Assembly (NCBI RefSeq): GCF_042186555.1
Contig: NC_133330.1
Span: 163,354,907-163,418,906 of the forward strand
Direction: 5' to 3'
Length of the DNA stretch: 64,000 nt
Source of the DNA: Aquarana catesbeiana
Taxonomy: Eukaryota; Chordata; Amphibia; Anura; Ranidae
Under the pieces are notes generated by a model. It did no database searches. It saw only the letters and a program-made list of their open reading frames with translations, and was not told where the DNA came from. Within the stretch, counting starts at the first letter, position 1. Each line of letters starts with the position of its first letter. Of this stretch, positions 1 to 11,105 are shown in pieces. The position numbers and the translations under genes are program-made.

Positions 1-1152
1 GGCTATACGGCATTCTAGAACGTGTGACATAAGACGTAGTGACGAGACACGGAGCGGTGGGTAGCGTAGGATTTGTCCTAGGAGCGGGTGAGATTGTTAC
101 CAGCGTCCACACTCCCTGGGTCCACCGTGACCGCTGCCATTTGGTTTACACCACTGCATGGATTACTATGATGTGATTTGTCCTTTGCCTGCTGTTATTC
201 AGTCACATGTGTGTACAAAGGTGATGGATTATTAAGTTTTTAATAAAGTTGTGAACATTATCACACTATTGGAGCACTCTTTTTCATTTACATGTGGAGC
301 TAATACTTCAGGAAGAGCATTTGATATACACACTGTTGGGATCCGGAGATCGTATTTTAAACCCTCTTATGAGAGGGTTGAGGCGATTCTGGCCAAACAC
401 GAGAGTGTGAGGCTATAGCAGCTGGTGAGTTTGCATTTTAGAGGGGAGAGGAATCACATCACTGAGGTGCGGTGGATGATTACAAGATTCACATTTTGTT
501 TTTCATACCAGATATCTCATCACTTTTTGGATTTTTTGGTCACACTGCATATGGACCGTTTTTTTGATTTATCATTCCTTGAAAAGTGATATGCACTTGG
601 CACATTTATCACGAGGTGCATTTCATCTGTTTTGATGCACGTTATATATGGATTGTCATCATGTATTTATTTTTCTTTAAGAAGTGACACATTTATTTCA
701 CCAAGTCCATTTGTGACTTGTTTATATCGTATATGGATTGTTCTTATGCATTGTCACCATCCACTGGTATTTTTTTAAAAATTCTATAAAAGTTGTACAC
801 TGGTCACAGGGTGTCATATGTGTTCGAACCACTTCATTTTACTTTCACTGAGAAATTAGATTTTTTTATTCACATAAACTTCTAAGCATTTATTCTCTTT
901 ACAGTAGCGCCACTATTCATTCTCACATTTAAAGAGGTTTTAATTCGCTTCACATATTGTTTTTTTAAGTGGCAGCTATAGGATCACCCTTTCTTATTTC
1001 CCAGAGCGTATTGGTGGATTTACGGGTTAGGGCGGATTCTCCTGTACATCAACAGTTTGTACATCATTTCCCATTGCCAAGGTAGAGGAGCTGTGAAGTG
1101 CTACCTAGAGAGAGATTCTGGCATTCACTTGTCACAACAATTTCTTCTCCTT
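1..1152. other. AT-rich non-coding, probable PLE 5' region
   Basis: No gene is visible. The sequence is AT-rich, with an AATAAA near 242, and lies directly upstream of a plus-strand Penelope-like coding remnant. It looks like the non-coding head of that element, but boundaries and target duplications could not be seen. Confidence 0.4.
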
Positions 1153-2409
1153 GAATTTGAGACGAGCCACAACTATTTTTGATTCAATAGCTCTTACTAT
1201 CTGCAAGGTCGCGGAGTGGCGATGGGTACCAAGTTTGCGCCAAGTATGGCCAATCTGTTCATCTATGGTCAGCAGAGGACCGAATTGATCTTCTGGGGAC
1301 GATATATAGATGACATCCTCCTCCTTTGGGAGGGAGATCATGCCTCTTTGGATTTGTTCATTGGGGAGATAAACACCAATGATCGGGGCATTGTTCTCCA
1401 ACATGAGGCCAGTACTTCCACTATCCATTTCTTGGACTTGGATATTAGAGTACAAGATGATAGGCTAATTAAATCTACGTATTTTAACGATACCGACAAA
1501 AATGACTACATAGGGCCGGCAGTTGTCATCATGAGTCTTGGCTCAGGTCTGTCCCTATGAGCCAGTTCCTTAGATTAAGCAGAAACTGCTCCCTTCAGGA
1601 TGATTATCCGAGGGAGGCGGAGTTTCTTAAAACTTGTTTCCTTCAGAAGGAGTATGCAGTTAATGATCTTGATTTGGTTACTGCTGATGTTGGTTCAAGG
1701 GAAAGAGGATTTATTAAAGCCAGAGATAAGAAATAATAATGCTGTTTTTTTTCCCGCTTTTTGTTTTTTACTACTTATTCGAATCAACTTTTTTCTATTG
1801 AAAAGATCTTTAGAAAACACTGGGGTGTTCTGAAGAATGATAGACTACTAGGTCCTTTACTGCCTGAACAACGTATGGTTACCTATAGAGATGCCGCCCC
1901 CCCCAAGACTCCAGATAGCCCCCAACATAATCAGACCTCCAGTTAGACCAAGTTTCTTTGGAGACTTTAAAGGTTATTATTTATGTAGGAAGTGTGAGGC
2001 ATGCCAAAATAATTGCCTTAGTGAGAGGAAATATCTCTCCTTTGGCTCTAATGTCATTGGTCAAACATATAATGTAGAATCCTTCATCACATGTTCAACT
2101 AAGGATGTGGTCTATTTGATCACGTGCCCTTGCGGTCTACATTATGTAGGGCGCACCATTCGCAAATTAGACTAGACTTAAAGAGCATTTGGCTAATATC
2201 CATAAAGGTTTTTTAAACCACAGTCTGTCAAAACATTATGCTTTATGTCATAGTAAAAGTTTAAAAGGGACATCCTTTACGGCCATAGATAAGTTTAATT
2301 CTCATTGGAGAGGTAGATGGAAACCTGGTGGATTTTTGGTTTAAAATCCTATAGACCATATGGTTTGAACATAGAATGGGATGTAAACACCTTTATCAAT
2401 AATAGTTGA
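1153..2409 (+). pseudogene. Penelope-like retroelement, RT C-terminal half plus GIY-YIG endonuclease, decayed
   Basis: Conceptual reading shows reverse-transcriptase motif B (GVAMGTKFAPSMANL, about 1215-1260), motif C (RYIDDILLLW, about 1299-1328) and the following FLDLDI block. Then come the thumb/linker (FRKHWGVLKND, about 1810) and a GIY-YIG nuclease (CRKCEACQNNC, then VVYLITCPCGLHYVG at about 2107-2151), ending at a stop near 2407 after PYGLN. PLEs copy RNA at a nicked chromosomal target, and GIY-YIG is the nicking domain. Several stops and frameshifts break the frame (for example near 1558, in 1740-1765 and near 1897). The N-terminal RT motifs are absent. It is therefore a dead, 5'-truncated copy. 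Confidence 0.85.
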
Positions 2410-3534
2410 ATTCCTAGGCCATCCTTTATTATTATAAATCTCCTACATTGTTTTTATAGGCTTAGATTTAGAATTTAATAGTTGTACCATTTGTTTCCAG
2501 CCACAAGATGGCAGCACTTTATTCCTTAATTGGTCCTTGATAAAGTCCTTTATGGAGTTTAGCTTTTTTTTAATACTTAATTTAAGAATTTTATAGATGT
2601 TCTGAAAAGCTTTTTATATGTATATTTTTCTTGTTTCCATCTGGCCTGGTTCTTTATTCCAACCTTATTTTAAAAACCAGAATAGAGAGATATGTGTCAT
2701 CTCTGTATCTGGTCTCCCTAAATATGGCCGCCATGGGTGGGCTTGGCTATATACATCCCAGCCGTATTGTGAGCACCTGGCTGTGACGCGGTTCTGCTTC
2801 CAGCGGATGAGAGTGAGGCTTGGAATGCAAGGGAAAGAGGCGTTTCCAATTCGCCCTCCCCTATATAAAGAGGAAAGGGCGATCTTCTACCACGCCCCTG
2901 ACGACGTTCCTATTGGACGAAACACCACGTAGGTTGGAGAGCTGACATCACAACGCTATACGCGCTGACCGCGGTCCTCTTGATGGTTGGAAACATTTGA
3001 AACTTGGGATCGATTTTAGTTCCTGACATGCATGTTTTTTTGATGAAATGTGAGTATTCTGACAGTTTTTTATGGAATAAATTCACCTTGATTTTACATA
3101 TTACACCATGAGAAGTTGCTTTTTTCTATTTTAATGCATGACCCTGCGGATCCATTATGTGTTGAGACTACACAAGATCTAGCTATCTAAGTGGAGTGGA
3201 GTCGTGATATTATGGATATATTATGCCTATAATCTAGTGGTCCACTGTCTGCGGTAAGAGGCCCGCTGTGTTGTTTTCGGTGGAGGATATATTCAATTCA
3301 CCTTATTTTGTCCTATATACATCGTGGGTGGTTCCAGTTTTTCTGAATATGGACTCTTTATGCTAAATTACAGTGGACTTTCTATTTGCATATTTTCATG
3401 TTTTTTAGTGCTGCATATACATATCCTTCTGTATTTTCATTGTTAACAATTTTATGCCAGCTGCTCTGCAGATGTTATAGCGCAGTGATTAACTTTTATC
3501 CTATTATACATAATATTAACTAGTTGCCGACCAG
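2410..3534 (+). other. Non-coding tail of the PLE / pseudo-LTR-like sequence
   Basis: No gene is visible. The region follows the PLE stop and includes a hammerhead-like motif at 2898-2922 and AT-rich DNA typical of PLE pseudo-LTRs. An AATAAA occurs near 3077. No clear end or target duplication was found. Confidence 0.4.
2898..2922 (+). ncRNA. Hammerhead-ribozyme-like motif (candidate)
   Basis: CTGACGA (consensus core CUGANGA), one extra C, a possible 4-bp stem (GTTC with GGAC, loop CTATT), then GAAAC. PLEs are known to carry hammerhead motifs. The extra base between core and stem, and the unresolved stems I and III, make activity doubtful. Confidence 0.35.
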
Positions 3535-5030
3535 CCGCTGACAGGTTGGCTCTACTGCGCAAATCTACGTAGCTGTATTGAAGATCGCCGCCATTACCAG
3601 TACAAAAAAAAATGTAAAAAAAAATTAAAAGTCCCTAAATCTATCCCATAGTTTGTAGATGCGATAACTTTTGCGCAAACCAATCAATATAAGCCTATTG
3701 AGATTTTTGTAGAAGAATATATATTGGCCTAAACTGATGAATAAATTATTTTTTTAGATATGTATTATAGCAATAAGTAAAAAAAAAAAGTTTTTTTTTT
3801 CCAAAAATGTCACTCTTTGTTGGTTTATAGCGCAAAAGATAAAAAACGCAGAGGCGATCAAATACCACCAAAAGAAAGCTCTATCTGCAACACTGTACCC
3901 AAACAAAATTATCATTTTTTTCATACAAATAGAGCTTTCTTTTGTTGGTATTTAATCACCACTGGGTTTTTTATTTTTTGCGACATAAGTGAAAAAAGAG
4001 CAAAAATTTTGAAGAAAAAACTTTTTTTTGTCTTTATGATAAAATTTTGCAAGCAAGTCATTTTTGTTCATAAATTTGGGCCAAAATTTATACTGCTACA
4101 TTGGTTTGGTAAACATAACCCAAAGTAGTTGATATTTTTTAGTCTCTGTGAAAGTTATAGAGTCTACAAGCTATTGTGCAAATCATTGAAAATTGATCAC
4201 ACCTGATGGTTCTGAAATGTCAGGAAAGTACAAATACCCTCCAAATGACCCCTTTTTGAAAAGTAGACAGTCAAAGGTATTTAGTAAGAGGCATGCTGAG
4301 TTTTTTGAAGTTGTAATTTTTTCTTGGGAAAATTAAAATTTTTTTTTTTTTTTTCACAAAACTGTCACAATACAAGTTATTTCTCACACATAACATATGC
4401 ATACTTCCAATTACACCCCAAAATACATTCTGCTACTCCTCCCGAGTATGGCGATACCACGTGTGTGACTTTTGCACAGGCTGGCCACATATAGATGCCC
4501 AACATGCAGGGAGCACCGTCAGGCCTTCTAGGAGCATAAATTACACCTCTACTTTCCTAACGACCTATTACACTTTTGAAGGCCCTGGAGCACAGGACAA
4601 AAGAATTACCCACAAAATGACCCCATTTTGGAAAACAAACACCCCAACGTATATTCTATGAGGAATTATGAGTCTTTTGAACGGTTAATTTTTTTTACAC
4701 AAGTCTTCAGAAAACGTGGAAAGAAAATAAAAATCTTTTTTTTTTTTTTCTACACAAAGTTGTCAATTTATAAAGATATTTCTAACACATAGCATGTATA
4801 TAGCAAAAATTACACCCTAAAACACATTCTGCTACTCCTCCTGAGTATTGCAATACCACATGTGTGAGACTTTTACTCAGCTTGGCCACATACAGAGGCC
4901 CAACATTGAAATAGTACCTTCAGGCGTTCTAGGAGCATAAATTACACACCTCATCCTCATTTCATTCCTACCTATCACACTTTTGAAGGTCCTTGAGCAC
5001 CAGGAGATTGCGGATCTGTGTCATCCAACA
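3535..5030 (-). repeat. Composite ranid repeat, inverted relative to 8560-9800
   Basis: From about 3900 to 5005 this is the reverse complement of 8560-9740. Shared blocks include the CACCAAAAGAAAGCTCTAT segment, CCCAAAATACATTCTGCTAC, and the segment around TACACTTTTGAAGGCCCTGG. The first 350 bp resemble the reversed start of the 35180-36169 family (TTTGCGCAAACCAATCAATAT). No coding sequence was seen. Confidence 0.7.
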
Positions 5031-5323
5031 CTGGCATGGCTGCAATCATCTGCAAAGGCGAGTCTGCAGATGTGTACTGAACAGGCTGCAATCATGGGCA
5101 TGCTAGAGGCTGCAGATGGGCACTAAATAGGCTGCAATAATGGGCAGATTAGAGGCTGCAGATGGGCATGTTAGAGGCTGCAATAATGGGCATAGATCAG
5201 GCTGCATTGATGGGCACTGGTGAGACTGCAGAGCACTGACCCTTATTTTAAAATGTAAGGTTTATTTCTGAAACTTTCCTCTTAAAGTTAAGGTGCGTGT
5301 TATACGCCGATAAATACGGTATA
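5030..5323 (-). repeat. Repeat fragment with GGCTGCA-type minisatellite and a GCGTGTTATACGCC end
   Basis: Contains at least six irregular copies of a unit built from GGCTGCAATAATGGGCA and GAGGCTGCAGATGGGCA. It ends at 5289-5323 with GTGCGTGTTATACGCCGATA, the terminus also found near 38988-39014. It appears to be one end of a non-autonomous DNA repeat with internal tandem repeats. Confidence 0.55.
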
Positions 5324-5512
5324 TTCGATCATTACATTTTTGTATTGAACACTGAATTAATTAGGTGTTATTGTTGCGATACTGTGAATTTTGCTATATA
5401 TGCACTTTGGTATATATATTTCATTTTCACTGGTTTTCATATTTATGGTTGTAAGTAGCAGCATTGGTTATAATTTTTCTTTGTTATTTGGAGTGCCGGA
5501 GATCACTATTAC

Positions 5513-5641
5513 ATGAAGGAGAGAATAGCTAGGCATAAATACTCAATAAGGGATAAACTTACTAAACTTCCACTTGCTAGACATTTTGTGGAAATGGGAC
5601 ACAGTCTCACAACTTAGATATATGGTAATTGACATGGTCCC
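5513..5641 (+). pseudogene. PLE GIY-YIG C-terminal fragment, part 1
   Basis: Reading from 5513 gives MKERIARHKYSIRDKL, then LPLARHFVEMGH, which is the distal part of a PLE GIY-YIG domain. It stops at a TTAA where the long minisatellite-bearing element is inserted, and the reading resumes at 9863. The upstream domain is missing. Confidence 0.7.
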
Positions 5642-8600
5642 TTTAACCACTTGCCGGCTGCCATATGACGACCAAGCAGCGCGGCTCTCGTTCTGGGAGG
5701 GCGTCATATGATGGCCCTCCATTTAAACAGGGAATGCGCGCGATCGGGCGCGCGCATCCCTGTTCCTTCGGTGGCGGCGTGTCACGGACACACAGCTCGC
5801 CATCGAGGGGGGTGAACAGCCATTGGTCATGGCTGTTTACCACGTGATCGGCCGTGATGAAGTCACGGCTGATCACAAGTGGTTCCGCCCCACTGTGCAT
5901 GGCGCACCCGTGATCGCGCTGCGCGTGCATGTTGACGTCTTCCCGGGAACACTGCTTGTCACCGACCCTGGTAAACAGCCATTGGCCGGCGGCTGTTTAC
6001 CACGTGATCAACTGTGATCCTTTCACAGCCGATCACTAAATGTCAACAAACCGCGGTAACGAGATGTTACCGTGTTCTCCTCACACACCGATCGTGTGTA
6101 AGGAGGAGATTGCGGTAACATCTCGTTACCGCTTACAGTGTACACCAATCACACTGATTTCCCCCCCCCCAATAAAGAGTACCTGTCACAGTCCATCAGA
6201 GTACCTGTCACAGTGCATCTGCGTACCACAGTACCTGTCACAGTCCATCTGCGTACCAGAGTACCTGTCACAGTCCATCTGAGTACCAGAGTACCTGTCA
6301 CAGTCCATCTGAGTACCCGAGTACCTGTCACAGTCCATCTGCGTACCAGAGTACCTGTCACAGTGCATCTGCGTACCAGAGTACCTGTCACAGTGCATCT
6401 GCGTACCAGAGTACCTGTCACAGTGCATCTGCATATCAGGGTACCTGTCACAGTCCATCTGCGTACCGGAGTACCTGTCACAGTCCATCTGAGTACACGA
6501 GTATCTGTCACAGTCCATCTGAGTACACGAGTATCTGTCACAGTCCATCTGAGTACACGAGTACCTGTCACGGTCCATCTGAGTACATGAGTACCTGTCA
6601 TAGTCCATCTGAGTACCTGTCACAGTCCATCAGAGTACCTGTCACAGTGCATCTGCGTACCAGAGTACCTGTCACAGTGCATCTGCGTACCAGAGTACCT
6701 GTCACAGTCCATCTGAGTACCCGAGTACCTGTCACAGTCCATCTGAGTACCCGAGTACCTGTCACAGTCCATCTGAGTACCCGAGTACCTGTCACAGTCC
6801 ATCTGAGTACCCGAGTACCTGTCACAGTCCATCTGAGTACCCGAGTACCTGTCACAGTCCATCTGAGTACCCGAGTACCTGTCACAGTCCATCTGAGTAC
6901 CCGAGTACCTGTCACAGTCCATCAGAGTACCTGTCACAGTGCATCTGCGTACCAGAGTACCTGTCACAGTCCATCTGAGTACCCGAGTACCTGTCACAGT
7001 CCATCTGAGTACCCGAGTACCTGTCACAGTCCATCTGAGTACCCGAGTACCTGTCACAGTCCATCTGAGTACCCGAGTACCTGTCACAGTCCATCTGAGT
7101 ACCCGAGTACCTGTCACAGTCCATCTGAGTACCCGAGTACCTGTCACAGTCCATCTGAGTACCCGAGTACCTGTCACAGTCCATCTGAGTACCCGAGTAC
7201 CTGTCACAGTCCATCTGAGTACCCGAGTACCTGTCACAGTCCATCTGAGTACCCGAGTACCTGTCACAGTCCATCTGAGTACCCGAGTACCTGTCACAGT
7301 CCATCTGAGTACCCGAGTACCTGTCACAGTCCATCTGAGTACCCGAGTACCTGTCACAGTCCATCTGAGTACCCGAGTACCTGTCACAGTCCATCTGAGT
7401 ACCCGAGTACCTGTCACAGTCCATCTGCGTACCCGAGTACCTGTCACGGTCCATCTGCGTACCAGAGTACCTGTCACAGTGCATGTGCGTACCAGAGTAC
7501 CTGTCACAGTGCATGTGCGTACCAGAGTACCTGTCACAGTCCATCTGCGTACCAGAGTACCTGTCACAGTCCATCTGCGTACCAGAGTACCTGTCACAGT
7601 CCATCTGCGTACCAGAGTACCCGTCACAGTCCATCTGCGTACCAGAGTACCCGTCACAGTCCATCTGAGTACCAGAGTACCTGTCACAGTCCATCTGCGT
7701 ACCAGAGTACCCGTCACAGTCCATCTGAGTACCAGAGTACCTGTCACAGTCCATCAGAGTACCTGTCACAGTGCATCTGCGTACCAGAGTACCTGTCACA
7801 GTCCATCTGAGTACCCGAGTACCTGTCACAGTCCGAGTACCCGAGTACCTGTCACAGTCCATCTGAGTACCCGAGTACCTGTCACAGTCCATCTGAGTAC
7901 CCGAGTACCTGTCACAGTCCATCTGAGTACCCGAGTACCTGTCACAGTCCATCTGAGTACCCGAGTACCTGTCACAGTCCATCTGAGTACCCGAGTACCT
8001 GTCACAGTCCATCTGAGTACCCGAGTACCTGTCACAGTCCATCTGAGTACCCGAGTACCTGTCACAGTCCATCTGAGTACCCGAGTACCTGTCACAGTCC
8101 ATCTGCGTACCAGAGTACCTGTCACAGTCCATCTGCGTACCAGAGTACCTGTCACAGTCCATCTGCATACCAGAGTACCTGTCACAGTCCATCTGCGTAC
8201 CAGAGTACCTGTCACAGTCCATCTGCATACCAGAGTACCTGTCACAGTCCATCTGCGTACCAGAGTACCCATCACAGTCCATCTGTGTACCAGAGTACCT
8301 GTCACAGTCCATCTGAGTACCCAAGTACCTGTCACAGTCCATATGAGTACCTGTCAAAGTCCATATGAGTACCGAGTACCTGAGTAGAGTACCTGTCACT
8401 GCCCTTCAGAGTACCCGAGTATCTGTCACCAGCCCATCAGAGTACCCGAGTACCTGCCTGCAGCTCATCAAGTTACCCGAGTACCTGTCTCCAGCCCATC
8501 AGAGTACCCGAGTAGCTATCTGCAGCCCATCAGAGTACCAGAGTACCTATTTGCAGCCCATGCCTCAAAGAATATACGTTGGGGTGTTTGCTTTATAAAA

Positions 8601-9862
8601 TGAGGTAATTTTGTGGGCAATTCCACTGTCCTGGTGCTCCAGGACCTTCAAAAGTGTGATAGGTAGGAATGAAATGAGATGTGTAATTTATGCTCCTAAA
8701 ACGCCAGAAGTTACTACTTCAATGTTGGGCTTCTGTATGGGGCCAGGCTGTGTAAAAAGTCTCACATGTGGTATTGCCATACTCGGGAAGAGTAGCAGAA
8801 TGTATTTTGGGGTGTAATTTTTGCTATATACATGCTATGTGTTAGAAATATCTTATAAATTGACAACTTTGTGTAAAAAAAAAATGCCTTTTCATTTATT
8901 CTCCACATTTTCCAAAAACATCTGGAAAAAAAGGAACAGTTCAAAAGACTCATTATGCCTCATAGATTATACGTTGGGGTGTTTGCTTTCCAAAATGGGG
9001 TCATTTTGTGGGCAATTCCATTGTCCTGGTGCTCCAGGGCCTTCAAAAGTGTAATAGGTGGTTGAGAAATGAGATGTCATTTATGCTTGTAGAATGCCTG
9101 AAGGTGCTACTTCAATGTTAGGCCTCTGTATGTGGCCAGGCTGTGTAAAAGTCTCACACATGTGGTATCGTCATACTCGGGAAGAGTAGCAGAATGTATT
9201 TTGGGGTGTAATTTGTTGTATGCTGTGTGTGAGAAATAACCTGATAATATGACGATTTTGTAAAAAAAAAAAATAAATAAAAAAAAAAATCTTAATTTTG
9301 CAAAGAATTGTGGGAAAAATTACAACTTAAAAAAACTCACCATGCTACTTAATACCTTGGAATGTCTACTTTCTAAAAAGGGGTCATTTGGGGGTATTTG
9401 TACTTTCCTGACTTGTTAGTGTCTCAAGAAATGAGATTCACCTGATGTACTGAAGGCCTGATCAGATGTGATCAATTTTCAGTGATTGGCATCATAGTTT
9501 GTAGACTCTATAACTTTCACAAAGACCAATAATATACATTCATTTGGGTTATTTTTACCAAAGATATGTAGCAATATAAATTGTGGCCAAAATTACTAAT
9601 TAGCAACATTTTATGACAGAAACAAAGAAAAAGGCATTTTTTCACAAAATTTACGGTCTTTTTTATTTATAGCACAAAAAATAAACTCACTAGTGAATAA
9701 ATACCACCAAAAGAAAGCTCTATTTGTGTGAAAAAAAGGACGCTAGTTTCATATGGGTACAGTGTTGCATGACTGAGTAATTAAAACTGCAAGAGCGCTG
9801 AAAGCTGAAAATTGGTCTGAGCAGGAAGGGGGTGTAAGTGCACTGTATTGAGGTGGTTCAAT
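5640..9862 (+). mobile_element. Long TTAA-bounded non-autonomous element with internal minisatellite
   Basis: Begins TTAACCACTTGCCGGCTGCC and ends GTATTGAGGTGGTTCAA, the same two ends as the shorter copy at 14338-15176, with the right TTAA mutated to TTCAA. It lies between two halves of a PLE gene, so both edges are supported by interruption. Inside are a GC-rich head (5642-6140) with an inverted pair (CGGTAACGAGATGTTACCG near 6053 and 6113), a 30-bp minisatellite (about 6177-8350, degenerate to about 8560) and an AT-rich tail. No transposase is present. TTAA targets suggest mobilisation by a piggyBac- or Kolobok-like enzyme, which is inference. Confidence 0.75.
6177..8560 (+). repeat. 30-bp minisatellite, about 70-80 units, with higher-order blocks
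   Basis: The unit is CAGTCCATCTGAGTACCCGA followed by GTACCTGTCA (30 bp), nearly perfect from about 6700 to 8100. Variants GCGTACCAGA, GTGCATCTGCG and GTGCATGTGCG cluster in runs. A shortened unit (CAGTCCATCAGAGTACCTGT) occurs at 6189, 6623, 6915 and 7747, each followed by a GTGCATCTGCG unit. This shows duplication of larger blocks. As the unit length is divisible by three and lacks stops in several frames, it generates long spurious open frames on both strands. Confidence 0.95.
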
Positions 9863-9946
9863 AGACGAGGGGGAAATCGAGAATTGAGGTTACAAAAACT
9901 GGAAGTATAGTGGATAAATTGCCTTGATACATTACAACCTAGGGCT
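9863..9946 (+). pseudogene. PLE GIY-YIG C-terminal fragment, part 2
   Basis: Frame-corrected reading gives RRGGNRELRLQKLEV, a stop, WINCLDTLQPRG, the conserved PLE end (RGG, then WI, L and P-GLN). It continues the fragment at 5513-5641 across the long TTAA element. It is cut at GGCTTAACC by the next TTAA repeat. Confidence 0.7.
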
Positions 9947-10255
9947 TAACCATCTTAAGGACCGGAATGATTTACCCCCTTAATGACCAGGACCTTTTTT
10001 GCAATACGGCACTGCGTCACGTTAACTGACAATTGCGTGGTCATGCGACTTTGTACACAAACAAAATTCATGTCCTTTTTTTCCTCCCTACAAATAGAGC
10101 TTTCTTTTAGTGGTATTTGATCACCTCTGCAGTTTTTATTTTTTGCACTATAAACAAAAAAAGCAAGAAAATTTTGAAAAAAAACAAAAAACAAAAAAAT
10201 ACAATATTTTTTACCTTTTGCTTTAATAAATATCCAAAAAAAGAACAACAAAAAA
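9945..10255 (+). repeat. TTAA repeat, 5' part (same family as 35180-36169)
   Basis: Starts TTAACCATCTTAAGGACCGG and shares the CACAAATAGAGCTTTCTTTT-like and TGATCACCTCTGCAGTTTTT blocks with 35180-35420. Only the first 300 bp remain before PLE sequence begins. A frog TTAA element, no coding. Confidence 0.65.
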
Positions 10256-11105
10256 TGTTCTTGATGTCTTGTGAATGTGCAGCCTGTGTAGTAGGCAAGA
10301 CAAAACAGCAATTTTGGCATTGAATTTCTCAACATATATATAGTATGGAAATCAGAAATAGACATCTACCAGTGGGTAGACATGTAGTTTTACATCATCA
10401 CTATCAAATGCCAAAAGTCACTTTTGTTGCCCTCGACAAAATACATATTTCTGATCGAGGTGGAGACTGGAATAAAGTGTTGCTTCAATACGAGCAACGC
10501 TGGATTTTTAACCACTTGCCGACGGCTGGATGTCCTGGGCTTTGTGGTGGTATATCTGAATGATGCCTGAAGCTACAGGCATCATTCAGATATCGGTGTT
10601 TTCAGCCGGCGATTTCCTACACCACTAAAAAATTTAAAGTGTTGCCTATGGGGATTTTTAAGTACCGTTTGCCGCCATTCCACGAGCGTGTGCAATTTTG
10701 AAGCGTGACATGTTAGATATCTATTTACTTGCCGCAACTTCATCTTTCACATTATGCAAAAAAATTGGGCTAACTTTACAGTTTTGTTTTAAGCACGAAA
10801 CCGTTTTTTTTCCAAAAACAACACATTTGAAAAATTGCTGCGCAAATACCGTGCGAGATAAAAAGTTGCAGTGACCACTATTGTATTCTCTAGGGTCTCT
10901 GCTAAAAAAAAAAACACATAATGTTTGGGGGTTCTATGTAATTTTCTAGCAAAAAAATGATGATTTTTTACATGTAGGAGAGAAATGTCAGAATTGGCCT
11001 GGTGGACAAGTGGTTAAATTACAGGCCACTACCTTTCCAGGCCTAAATGAATCCATAACATTTGCCCCTTTCTTAAAAGGATTTGTGTCTGGCAAAACCA
11101 ACTAA
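10256..11105 (+). pseudogene. PLE GIY-YIG endonuclease fragment split by a TTAA element
   Basis: Reading from about 10258 gives LMSCECAACVVGKTKQQF (the GIY-YIG core, upstream part lost), then RGGDWNKVLLQYEQRWIF. A TTAA element occupies 10508-11017. If one TTAA is kept, the frame continues K-L-Q-A-T-T-F-P-G-L-N and stops at 11103-11105 after SGKTN. One internal stop lies near 10321. This is a separate PLE copy from the one at 5513-9946. Confidence 0.85.
10508..11017 (+). mobile_element. TTAA element (510 bp) inserted in PLE
   Basis: Bounded by TTAA at 10508-10511 and 11014-11017 with short inverted ends (TTAACCACTTG / CAAGTGGTTAA). It contains a hairpin pair, ATATCTGAATGATGCCTG and its reverse complement near 10551-10592, also found in the 47069-47596 copy. 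Removing it with one TTAA restores the PLE reading frame, which proves the boundaries. Non-coding. Confidence 0.88.

Noticed and set aside
6138..8399. Several long open frames (up to 495 codons) on both strands
   Set aside because: They are translations of the 30-bp minisatellite, whose length is a multiple of three and which lacks stops in several frames. No promoter, splice sites or non-repeat homology.
6177..8560. CRISPR-like regular repeats
   Set aside because: Units are contiguous 30-bp repeats with no unique spacers, in a vertebrate genome.
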